A DNA stretch of 7,901 bases, taken from an uncultured Clostridium sp. GTDB taxonomy: Bacteria > Bacillota > Clostridia > Lachnospirales > Lachnospiraceae. Shown here piece by piece: positions 1-5,643 of the stretch. How positions within the stretch are numbered: position 1 is the first letter of the stretch; every line of letters starts with the position of its first letter. Made by a program: the position numbers and the translations under genes. The notes beneath the pieces are model-generated. The model was not told the DNA's origin. It did not search any database and saw only the letters and a program-made list of their open reading frames with translations. The stretch lies in contig URUZ01000290.1 of the NCBI GenBank assembly GCA_900551225.1, positions 1 to 7,901 on the forward strand, written 5' to 3'.

Positions 1-130
1 GGCTCTTGCTCTCCCCGCCCAGCGCTGTCAGCGGAGCACCGCTGGCCGCCAGGCAGATGGCTACTGCATATGCCGCCGCTTTCGGCCCCAGCCTCTTAAT
101 ATTCTTCAGTTTCTTGTATGACTTCCGCAT
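1..130 (-). CDS. Secreted or surface protein, N-terminus only (partial)
   Basis: The ATG at 130-128 opens a frame that stays open to the left edge (43 complete codons) and is preceded at about 9 bases by GGAGG within AAAGGAGGAAATAGTAC. The peptide begins MRKSYKKLKNIKRLGPK, a strongly basic n-region. A hydrophobic stretch AAAYAVAICLAASGAPLTAL follows, then small polar residues (GGESKS). This is the layout of a Sec signal peptide. The cysteine sits inside the hydrophobic core without a convincing lipobox, so a lipoprotein is less likely than a type I cleaved protein. Nothing of the mature protein is visible, so no function can be given. The gene lies downstream of pepT but is separated from it by a strong terminator, so it is probably its own transcription unit. 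Confidence 0.7.
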   Translation of the reverse strand, partial: MRKSYKKLKNIKRLGPKAAAYAVAICLAASGAPLTALGGESKS

Positions 131-177
131 GTACTATTTCCTCCTTTTATTTTCCAATTGTATGAGACCAATATAGC

Positions 178-199
178 AAAAAAAGGCCGCAAATGCGGG
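178..199 (-). terminator. Short hairpin plus T7 run in the leader of the secreted-protein gene
   Basis: On the minus strand CCGC-ATTT-GCGG (187-198) is followed by CC and seven T residues (184-178). The stem is only 4 to 5 bp, so this is weaker than the pepT terminator upstream. It lies about 50 bases before the start codon at 130. It is either a second, back-up terminator for pepT read-through or an attenuator in the leader of the secreted-protein gene. Which one depends on where that gene's promoter is, which the sequence does not settle. Confidence 0.4.
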
Positions 200-202
200 T
201 TA

Positions 203-218
203 TGTGAAAAAAGTCACT
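203..218. promoter_or_regulatory. CRP/FNR-like palindromic site TGTGA-N6-TCACT
   Basis: TGTGA (203-207), six bases, TCACT (214-218) matches 9 of 10 positions of the classical CRP consensus TGTGA-N6-TCACA, with both GTGA/TCAC cores perfect. It lies in the gap between pepT and the secreted-protein gene. Its A-rich centre means a chance match in AT-rich DNA is possible. No regulator of this family is encoded in the window. Confidence 0.3.
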
Positions 219-224
219 TCTATT

Positions 225-253
225 AGCATAAAAGTCAAAGGCCGCCTGGCCAA
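225..253 (-). promoter_or_regulatory. Candidate promoter for the secreted-protein gene
   Basis: On the minus strand TTGGCC (253-248) and TATGCT (230-225) are separated by exactly 17 bases, each matching 4 of 6 consensus positions. Transcription would begin near 218, giving a leader of about 90 bases that contains the TGTGA-N6-TCACT site and the CCGC/GCGG hairpin. Alternative -10-like hexamers closer to the gene are TATATT (175-170) and TACAAT (162-157), but neither has a good -35. The assignment is tentative. Confidence 0.3.
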
Positions 254-256
254 CAC

Positions 257-311
257 AAAAAAACAGGTATCGTAAAAGTCCCCCATACCTCGGTAACTTC
301 AACAATACCTG
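257..311 (-). terminator. Intrinsic terminator of pepT
   Basis: Sixteen bases after the pepT stop, the minus strand carries CAGGTATTGT (311-302) pairing with ACGATACCTG (273-264): ten base pairs with one G-U wobble, followed by seven T residues (263-257). The 28-base loop can extend the stem further through GAAGU/ACUUU and UACC/GGUA, leaving an asymmetric UGGGGG bulge. A second copy of AGGTAT (290-285) can compete for the same ATACCT arm. Either pairing ends at the T run, so termination is expected. Confidence 0.8.
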
Positions 312-326
312 CTGTATCTTTCAAAT

Positions 327-1562
327 CTATTTTACCACATCAGCGAATTTCCCGGCAATGTTTGCCAGCAGCTCTGTGATCTTCTCCATGGACTGGATAC
401 ACACAAATTCATATTTGCCATGAAAATTGTGGCCGCCGGTGCAGAGATTGGGACAGGGAAGGCCCATAAAGGAGAGTCTGGCCCCGTCAGTACCGCCGCG
501 TATCGGGGTAATAAGAGGCTCAATCCCCATTTCCTCCATGGCCTCCCTGGCTATATCAATGAGATCCATGTGTTTTTCAATGATTTCACTCATGTTGTAG
601 TAGGAATCCTTCACCGCCGCTTCAACAGTTCCATCCCCGTACTTCCTGTTCATAAACTCAGCCGCAGCGGCAAACATCTGTTTCTTGTCCTCAAACTTTA
701 CACGGTCATGGTCACGGATAATATAATCCATAGACGCTTCCTCAACAGTACCGCTCATCTGATCCAGATGGTAAAAACCTTCATATCCATCCGTATACAT
801 GGGATTGTCAAATACAGGCAGCAGGGACTGGAACTCCATGCCCATCAGCAGCGCATTCCTCATTTTCCCCTTTGCAGTGCCGGGATGAATGCTTGCGCCG
901 TGGATGCGCACCTTGCCGGAGGCAGCGTTAAAGTTCTCATATTCCAGCTCGCCCAGGCTGCCCCCGTCCACCGTGTAAGCCACATCTGCGCCAAACCCTT
1001 CCACATCAAAACAGTCGGTACCGCAGCCGATCTCCTCATCCGGCGTGAAGGCGATGCGGATCTTGCCGTGCCGGATCTGTGGATTAGCGATGAGATGGGC
1101 GGCCATGGTCATGATCTCCGCCACTCCGGCCTTATCATCGGCCCCCAAAAGGGTTGTGCCGTCTGTGGTAATCAGATCCTGGCCTGTATAGCGGGCCAGA
1201 TCCGGGAAATCCACGGTTCTCAGCCAGATATCCAGTTCCCTGTTCAGACAGATATCCCCTCCGTCATACCCTGTGACAATCTGAGGCTTAATATCCGCTC
1301 CAGACAGGGCCGGCGCTGTATCCATATGGGCAATGAAGGCCAGAACCGGGGCCGCTGTCACGCCCTCAGAGGCGGGAATTGTGGCATAGACGTAGGAATG
1401 CTCCGATACGGAGACCTCCTCCGCCCCCATCTCCTCCAGCTCCCTTGCCAGCTGCCGGGCCAGAACAGTCTGTCCGCTGCTGCTGGGAATCTGTCCTGCA
1501 TCCTCCACGGATTGGGACTCTACCGAAACGTAGCTTAAAAAGCGATCAACTACCTTTGACAT
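327..1562 (-). CDS. pepT: Peptidase T (tripeptide aminopeptidase)
   Basis: This 411-residue protein is full length for PepT, a cytoplasmic dinuclear-zinc enzyme of the M20 family that removes the N-terminal residue from tripeptides in the last steps of peptide use. Visible family motifs are HMDT (H79, D81), GADDKAG (D142), PDEE (E176 and E177, general base and metal ligand), VDGG (D199), the substrate-site HPGTAKGKM around residue 226, GGTDGA around 356, and GGHNFHGKYE near 376-385 with the last metal histidine. No key residue appears to be missing. The ATG at 1562 is preceded by AGGAGG eight bases upstream. It is monocistronic: its own promoter lies at 1650-1678 and a strong terminator follows. 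A palindrome in the leader suggests control by a repressor. Identification is firm from the motifs and length. Confidence 0.96.
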   Translation of the reverse strand: MSKVVDRFLSYVSVESQSVEDAGQIPSSSGQTVLARQLARELEEMGAEEVSVSEHSYVYATIPASEGVTAAPVLAFIAHMDTAPALSGADIKPQIVTGYDGGDICLNRELDIWLRTVDFPDLARYTGQDLITTDGTTLLGADDKAGVAEIMTMAAHLIANPQIRHGKIRIAFTPDEEIGCGTDCFDVEGFGADVAYTVDGGSLGELEYENFNAASGKVRIHGASIHPGTAKGKMRNALLMGMEFQSLLPVFDNPMYTDGYEGFYHLDQMSGTVEEASMDYIIRDHDRVKFEDKKQMFAAAAEFMNRKYGDGTVEAAVKDSYYNMSEIIEKHMDLIDIAREAMEEMGIEPLITPIRGGTDGARLSFMGLPCPNLCTGGHNFHGKYEFVCIQSMEKITELLANIAGKFADVVK

Positions 1563-1591
1563 TATATGTTCCTCCTATTTCAGCGCATTTG

Positions 1592-1614
1592 TTGACATAA
1601 AATATTTATGTTAA
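1592..1614. promoter_or_regulatory. 23-bp palindrome in the pepT leader, putative operator
   Basis: Arms TTGACATAAA (1592-1601) and TTTATGTTAA (1605-1614) flank ATA and match at 9 of 10 positions. The site lies about 30 to 50 bases downstream of the predicted pepT start point and upstream of the ribosome binding site. In the pepT mRNA the one imperfect position becomes an A-C mismatch rather than a wobble, so a DNA operator is a better reading than an RNA hairpin. It does not match a consensus I can name with certainty (not a clean Rex, CodY or FNR box). Confidence 0.45.
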
Positions 1615-1649
1615 TACAGATGCATAATTTTGGTAATTCGTTAAAAATC

Positions 1650-1678
1650 ATTTTACCATATTGATAGAAGTATGTCCA
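1650..1678 (-). promoter_or_regulatory. pepT promoter (vegetative sigma factor type)
   Basis: On the minus strand TGGACA (1678-1673, 5 of 6 to TTGACA) and TAAAAT (1655-1650, 5 of 6 to TATAAT) are spaced by exactly 17 bases. The -10 is preceded by TGG, an extended -10 element. Transcription should begin near 1643, leaving a leader of about 80 bases before the pepT ATG at 1562. Confidence 0.65.
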
Positions 1679-1705
1679 TGTTTTAACCCATTCACCAAAA
1701 TATCC

Positions 1706-1734
1706 GCTGCGTGGCGCAGCATACCATATGCTGC
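1706..1734 (-). terminator. Two overlapping, mutually exclusive hairpins after the two-component operon; weak terminator
   Basis: Just after the last gene of the two-component operon (stop at 1744), the minus strand reads GCAGCATA-TGG-TATGCTGC (1734-1716, 8-bp stem) and, sharing GCTGC, GCTGCG-CCA-CGCAGC (1720-1706, 6-bp stem). The two stems cannot form together. The downstream one is followed by GGATATTTTGG, only a short T run, so termination is plausible but not strong. Read-through into pepT is possible. Confidence 0.4.
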
Positions 1735-1743
1735 CAGGCAATA

Positions 1744-2271
1744 TTATAAGAGGGAATGTCCCTTTTCGCATACTTCATATATTTCATTCTGTTTTGCCTC
1801 AATGAGGGGCTGCACTTTTTTCGCCTGTCTCCCCACCATATAATGATAAATGAAATAAGGAAGCACCCATCCCGCAAGTCCCGGAACAGCCAGCGCAATA
1901 CACAGCCAGATAATAGGCGGTTCATGGGTGACGGCAAATGTGGAACCAGCTATGAACGCGGTGCCAATGCCCCCAACAGTCAGCGCCCACGCTGCAGCAA
2001 CCCTGGTCCTGGATTGCTCCAGAATAGATATTTCATTTGCACAGGCCTCAAAATTCTGTTGTAAACGGGTCAGCTCCATCCGGTTGATAATCTTCCGGTC
2101 CCGTTTCATCCGGAGTATCATACCGGAATGTGCGCCGGATGCCTTCTCATCCACTGTCCAGCCAAAATTTTCATAGCAGTCTATGTACATGGATACCTGC
2201 CCCTGATTCACTGTGATTTCCTTATACTCATACCCTATAAAAGGGGTCCGCTCCGTCTTGTCCTGCTCCAT
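1744..2271 (-). CDS. Two-helix membrane protein with cytoplasmic N-terminal domain, unknown function
   Basis: This 175-residue protein begins 3 bases after the histidine kinase stop. I do not recognise a named family. Residues 1-75 are soluble and mixed, including GYEYKEI and CYENFGW. A basic, probably helical segment follows (KRDRKIINRMELTRLQQNF, about 56-74), then a heptad-like stretch, and two hydrophobic helices at about 92-115 and 121-143 separated by a short THEPP turn. The tail (VGRQAKKVQPLIEAKQNEIYEVCEKG) is charged and probably cytoplasmic. There is no signal peptide. A GGGGAGG lies about 11 bases before the ATG, so initiation may rely partly on ribosomes leaving the kinase gene. As the last gene of the operon it could be a target or accessory of the two-component system. 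That role is inferred from position only. Confidence 0.85.
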   Translation of the reverse strand: MEQDKTERTPFIGYEYKEITVNQGQVSMYIDCYENFGWTVDEKASGAHSGMILRMKRDRKIINRMELTRLQQNFEACANEISILEQSRTRVAAAWALTVGGIGTAFIAGSTFAVTHEPPIIWLCIALAVPGLAGWVLPYFIYHYMVGRQAKKVQPLIEAKQNEIYEVCEKGHSLL

Positions 2272-2274
2272 AAT

Positions 2275-3357
2275 TTACCCTGCCTCCCCGGATAAAGCTG
2301 CCGGCAGCCGTACAGTAAAGGTGGTACCCTTTCCGGCCGCGCTTGATACCGCAATGGTGCCTTCGGACAGTTGGCAGATGCGCTGGACCAGCGCAAGCCC
2401 CAGGCCATTGCCCTCCATCGAATGGGACGTATCACCCTGATAGAATTTATCATAGATGTGCTTCATTGTCTCCTCGGTCATGCCGCAGCCTGTATCGGAG
2501 ACGGCCACCGTGATTTCATCCTTATCCGATGTCTGGGTGATCGTAACAGCGCCGCCCTCGGGCGTGAACTTAATGGCATTGGACAGCAGATTCGTCCAGA
2601 CCAGCTCCATCAGCCCTTCATCCGCTTCGATCATCGCCCTGTCTTCCAGGTCGGCGGCGAATTCGATGCCCTTCTTTTCCCACATGTCCTCAAATTGGAG
2701 CGCACAGGAACAGAGCTGGGCACAGACATCATAGAGCTGGGGCTGTGGTTTGATGGCCTGCTTTTCCAGCTTATTCAGCTTCAGCATATTGGTAATCAGG
2801 CTGGACAGCCGCCTGGTGGCATGGTGAATGTTTTCCGCATACTCTTTGCGCTGGGAATCCGTGAGCCTCTCCATCTGCAAAAGCTCTGCATTATTCTGGA
2901 TCACCGAAAGCGGTGTCTTGATTTCATGGGATACGTTGGAGAAAAAATCTGTTTTCAGCGTTTCAATGCTTCCCAGCTCCTCCACCATTTTATTAAAATC
3001 CGTAAATAACACGTCCAGATGGGTGGACTTGTCCGCCGTATGATGAGGTGCAAGGTACACAGAAAAGTCTCCGGACGCCACTTTACGGGCAGCCTCCGAA
3101 AACTCCTCGATTGGCTTCTGGTAATGGCGGGTAACCTGATAATTAGTCCACAGCGTAAAAGCTGCCGCAGCCATGATCCAGATAACAATAATGGAAATCT
3201 GGTTTTCAACCGGCACATTTACAGAGTCTATAAAACGGCCAATAATTTTCATCTGCAGCGTTGTAAAAAATGCAAAAAATACAAATACCGAGACAAACAC
3301 CGAGATGGGAAACAGGCTTTTTTTAACCCTCTGATCTGCAAACTGTCTCTTGCTCAT
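2275..3357 (-). CDS. Sensor histidine kinase with HAMP linker and very short external loop
   Basis: This 360-residue membrane kinase should autophosphorylate and pass phosphate to the adjacent response regulator. There are two transmembrane helices at about 14-34 and 54-72 with only some 20 residues between them. A HAMP-like linker follows (about 73-130), then the dimerisation domain with the H box SNVSHEIKTPLSV (phosphoacceptor H144). The ATP-binding domain has N box WTNLLSNAIKFTPEGG (N256, N260), G1 box SDTGCGMT (D288), F box-like IYDKFYQG and G2 box GNGLGLAL (316-323). All catalytic motifs are present. With so short an external loop it probably senses within the membrane or through a partner. 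The multi-pass protein encoded two genes upstream is the obvious candidate (inference). Its ATG overlaps the regulator stop as ATGA and has only a weak AGGCGG upstream, indicating translational coupling. Confidence 0.95.
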   Translation of the reverse strand: MSKRQFADQRVKKSLFPISVFVSVFVFFAFFTTLQMKIIGRFIDSVNVPVENQISIIVIWIMAAAAFTLWTNYQVTRHYQKPIEEFSEAARKVASGDFSVYLAPHHTADKSTHLDVLFTDFNKMVEELGSIETLKTDFFSNVSHEIKTPLSVIQNNAELLQMERLTDSQRKEYAENIHHATRRLSSLITNMLKLNKLEKQAIKPQPQLYDVCAQLCSCALQFEDMWEKKGIEFAADLEDRAMIEADEGLMELVWTNLLSNAIKFTPEGGAVTITQTSDKDEITVAVSDTGCGMTEETMKHIYDKFYQGDTSHSMEGNGLGLALVQRICQLSEGTIAVSSAAGKGTTFTVRLPAALSGEAG

Positions 3358-4025
3358 AGCAGCACCGCCTTGTATCCAAGCCCGCGCACTGTTTTGATCT
3401 CAAAACCGTCGCAGGCTGAGAACTTGTCCCTCAGCTTCGTGATATACACATCCACCGCTCTCAGGCTGGTATCGCTTTCCACTCCCCAGAATTCATCCAT
3501 AAGCTGGGCTCTGGAAAATGTCTTTTTCGGGTAGGACAGAAGCTTATAAAGGATATTAAACTCCCGGGTTGTAACCATAATTTCTTCACCGCCCACATGG
3601 GCTGTCATGCCGTCCGCATCCAGCTCCAGGTTCCCCACCGCCAGCCTTCGTTCCATCTCAATATGGGACCGGCGCAGCAGTGCGCGGACACGCATCTCCA
3701 GCTCTGCCAGTTCAATGGGCTTCACCATATAGTCGTCAATCCCCAGACAGAATCCCTTCTGCTTGGAGGGCAGATCGTCCCTTGCCGACATAAACAGAAT
3801 GGGTATATGCTGATTGAGCTGCCTGACAGTCTGGGCAAATTCAAACCCGTCCACATCCGGCATCATAATATCAGATACAATCATGTCATACAGATTATTG
3901 TACATTTCTTCGTATCCTGCCTTGGCGCTCAGCACGCCCTTTGCTTCAAAACCGCAGTCGTTCAAATAAGTGCAGACCGTCTGGTTTAACTTGCTGTCAT
4001 CATCCACTACCAGAATATGTATCAT
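3354..4025 (-). CDS. OmpR/PhoB-family response regulator
   Basis: This 223-residue DNA-binding regulator is the usual length for the family. The receiver domain (1-118) carries the acidic pocket D8-D9-D10, phosphoacceptor D52 in VSDIMMPDVDG, switch residue S80 and conserved K102 in YMVKP. The C-terminal winged helix (about 126-222) shows TTREFNILYKLL, the recognition-helix region SLRAVDVYITKLRDKF, and the terminal hairpin IKTVRGLGYKAVLL. It should be phosphorylated by the kinase encoded immediately downstream, with which it shares an ATGA overlap. Its own ATG overlaps the stop of the upstream membrane protein in the same way and has GGAGG 7 bases upstream. The 11-base direct repeats before the operon (4691-4712) fit the tandem binding of this family and suggest autoregulation. 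Confidence 0.96.
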   Translation of the reverse strand: MIHILVVDDDSKLNQTVCTYLNDCGFEAKGVLSAKAGYEEMYNNLYDMIVSDIMMPDVDGFEFAQTVRQLNQHIPILFMSARDDLPSKQKGFCLGIDDYMVKPIELAELEMRVRALLRRSHIEMERRLAVGNLELDADGMTAHVGGEEIMVTTREFNILYKLLSYPKKTFSRAQLMDEFWGVESDTSLRAVDVYITKLRDKFSACDGFEIKTVRGLGYKAVLL

Positions 4026-4633
4026 TTTCGTTCCTCCATTTCCAGTGCCTCCCTTATTTTGCGTACGCGCCGCAGCATGATACAGCCAATCAGGGCCGCC
4101 GCTGTCCCCATCAGAATACCCATAAGCCCATTGGACATGGACGGATCATAATCCGGCACATGTTCGTGGGTAAATGACAGGATCGCCGTCTGTGTCAGCA
4201 CCAGACAGATCAGGGATGAAGCCAGATTGATCATCTTAACGGCATGGAACAGCTGGTTGTGATTGTTCCGCTCCACAATCACCCCCCGGATGTTAAGGCC
4301 CAGCTCTGTAAATGCAAAAGCCGCAATCCCTATGCCGGTGTATTTGCTGTAACGGCCGGCCATAGGGTGCCATAAGAGGCGGGTTGAGTACACTACATAC
4401 AGCACACTCGCTATGATTAATATGATACCAGACAATCTGTAATACCGGTACTGTCTTTCGGCAATATTTTTTTCTGCCATCCCCCTGAGCACGCAGGCCT
4501 TGGCAAGCACCATTCCAAAGGTATAGAACGCGCTGACACAAGTAAAAAATGACAGGGATATAATCCCCATCATCAGTTTTCCAATTCCCACCAGAAGATT
4601 CCCCAGACAGGCTGCGCCCGTTATCTGCATCAC
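4022..4633 (-). CDS. Multi-pass membrane protein, first gene of the two-component operon, unknown function
   Basis: This is an about 203-residue integral membrane protein of no family I can name. Hydrophobic segments at about 8-31, 32-48, 66-84, 97-117, 134-154 and 167-187 give five or six helices. A basic, positively charged tail (RRVRKIREALEMEERK) is likely cytoplasmic. The start is ambiguous. A GTG at 4633 is followed directly by ATG at 4630, and the GGAGG in AAGGGAGGGGACT lies 5 bases before the GTG or 8 before the ATG, so the ATG is equally or more likely (one residue shorter). The gene overlaps the response regulator by 4 bases. Given the kinase's minimal sensor region, this protein may be the signal-receiving partner or the membrane component regulated by the system. 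Both are inferences from gene order. Confidence 0.88.
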   Translation of the reverse strand: MMQITGAACLGNLLVGIGKLMMGIISLSFFTCVSAFYTFGMVLAKACVLRGMAEKNIAERQYRYYRLSGIILIIASVLYVVYSTRLLWHPMAGRYSKYTGIGIAAFAFTELGLNIRGVIVERNNHNQLFHAVKMINLASSLICLVLTQTAILSFTHEHVPDYDPSMSNGLMGILMGTAAALIGCIMLRRVRKIREALEMEERK

Positions 4634-4664
4634 AGTCCCCTCCCTTTCCGCTTATTATGAAGCC

Positions 4665-4712
4665 AGCATAGCAGGGATTCGTTTATTCTGTGTTTGAGAA
4701 TTGTTTCAGAAT
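4665..4712 (-). promoter_or_regulatory. Promoter and tandem-repeat operator of the two-component operon
   Basis: On the minus strand ATTCTGAAACA (4712-4702) is followed without a gap by ATTCTCAAACA (4701-4691), an 11-base direct repeat with one difference. A third, degenerate unit (4690-4680) keeps AAAC at the same 11-base spacing. Eleven bases or so further comes the extended -10 TGC-TATGCT (hexamer 4670-4665). The hexamer at the -35 position is ACACAG, a poor match. Tandem 11-base repeats replacing a good -35 are the known design of PhoB-type activated promoters. The start point would be near 4658, about 25 bases before the first gene. Confidence 0.55.
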
Positions 4713-4718
4713 TATTAA

Positions 4719-5594
4719 TTACTTATGTCTCACAGGAATCCAGATTCCGCTTTCGTACTCCGGGGATCTGGTGTCGCCGCAGGCGTACCATTCGATCACA
4801 AGCCCCATGGCGATCTCATAGTCTGGATTGCCGGGAAGCCACTCTTTGAATATCTGGGTGTTGACCGACTGAAGCGCCCCTGGTAAAGGGCCGGTGCAGT
4901 GGAATTTCACCCACTCCAGCGCGGGTATGTCCACCACCTTCATCCCCTCCGGTACAGTTCCCCCATGATAGTTCCCGGCAATCAGGTAATGAAACCTGTT
5001 CTCCCCCGGCATGTCTTCCAGGCAGATTCCATATTCACCGATCATGCAGTCCTCTATGACCTTTTGTGTCTCTGCCGGGTTGCTTCCTCCGCGGCAGGCG
5101 GCGCAGAAGGCGTCCCAGCTCTCCGGGATCGTCTCATAGGAATTCTCATAGCAGACCTCCGTCTCGTAGCCGATCATATGCATTGGGCCCATCTTTTCCA
5201 CTGTGTAGTCCATATCATTTCCTCCTTGTATGGAAACCGTTATTTTCAGAGGCAGAAATGTCCTGATCTTCCTGGCGCTGCCCTTCATCTGGGCAGGGGT
5301 TACGCCGTGGAACCTGCTGAATGCCTTGGTGAAGCTCTCCGGCGTGTCATACCCGTATTTATATGCCAGGTCTATGACCTTCTCCCTGTCTGAGATCAGA
5401 TCCAGGGCCGCCATGTACAGCCTGCGGCAGCGGATATATTCGCCGATGGAATATCCCGTCAGGATCTTGAATCCCTTTTGCAGATAAAAGGGAGAGATAT
5501 GCACATGCTCTCCCACCTGGCTTGGGCCAATCTGTTCCAGCAGATTGTCTTCTATAAACTGTATTGACCGCCTCAGACTTTCCGTCCATTCCAT
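4719..5594 (-). CDS. AraC-family transcriptional regulator with GyrI-like effector-binding domain
   Basis: This 291-residue protein has its DNA-binding domain first. The AraC/XylS double helix-turn-helix spans about 8-105, with first helix-turn-helix region IGPSQVGEHVHISPFYLQKGF and signature IDLAYKYGYDTPESFTKAFSRFHGVTP. After a short linker comes a GyrI-like small-molecule domain (about 128-291), beginning MDYTVEKMGPMHMIGYE and ending ESGIWIPV. This is the order found in Rob-like regulators. Relatives respond to small hydrophobic ligands or drugs, but the ligand here cannot be read from sequence. The ATG at 5594 has AGGAGG 7 bases upstream. The gene begins 48 bases after the PARG-like gene with no clear terminator or strong promoter between, so it may be co-transcribed with the ADP-ribose cluster. 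An internal ribosome binding site before Met128 could produce the effector domain alone. Confidence 0.95.
   Translation of the reverse strand: MEWTESLRRSIQFIEDNLLEQIGPSQVGEHVHISPFYLQKGFKILTGYSIGEYIRCRRLYMAALDLISDREKVIDLAYKYGYDTPESFTKAFSRFHGVTPAQMKGSARKIRTFLPLKITVSIQGGNDMDYTVEKMGPMHMIGYETEVCYENSYETIPESWDAFCAACRGGSNPAETQKVIEDCMIGEYGICLEDMPGENRFHYLIAGNYHGGTVPEGMKVVDIPALEWVKFHCTGPLPGALQSVNTQIFKEWLPGNPDYEIAMGLVIEWYACGDTRSPEYESGIWIPVRHK
5211..5227 (-). promoter_or_regulatory. Internal ribosome binding site and in-frame start within the AraC-type gene
   Basis: At the junction between the DNA-binding and effector domains, the minus strand carries AAGGAGG (5227-5221), AAATGAT, then ATG (5213-5211), codon 128 of the AraC-type protein. 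This is a consensus site at a 7-base spacing, as good as any true start in the window. It opens exactly at the first residue of the GyrI-like domain. Use of the site would give a free 164-residue effector-binding protein in the same frame. Confidence 0.45.
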
Positions 5595-5643
5595 GTTCCT
5601 GCCTCCTGTATTGATTTTATCGCAGCGTGGACACCGCGTCCTG

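Noticed and set aside
241..248. GGCC-AGGC-GGCC as another terminator after pepT
   Set aside because: The stem is only 4 bp, and the T run is interrupted (TTTGACTTTT). The strong terminator immediately before it makes it unnecessary.
420..1538. A 372-codon open frame on the plus strand opposite pepT
   Set aside because: The opposite strand encodes a complete, motif-rich PepT. The plus-strand product has no recognisable domain and composition typical of an antisense shadow.
1592..1620. A plus-strand promoter (TTGACA, 17 bases, TACAGA)
   Set aside because: The -35 is perfect but the -10 is poor, no plus-strand gene follows, and the TTGACA is explained as one arm of the palindrome in the pepT leader.
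1692..1937. An 81-codon minus-strand open frame overlapping the end of the last two-component operon gene
   Set aside because: It is out of frame with the two-helix membrane protein, runs into the hairpin region, and its peptide has no recognisable features.
2371..3009. A 212-codon open frame on the plus strand opposite the histidine kinase
   Set aside because: It lies fully antisense to conserved kinase motifs (H, N and G boxes) and has no domain, promoter or ribosome binding site of its own.
5595..5643. A separate promoter for the AraC-type gene (GATAAAAT)
   Set aside because: The hexamer TAAAAT is acceptable, but no -35 is present at 16 to 18 bases upstream (GGACGC at 17), so it cannot be supported.
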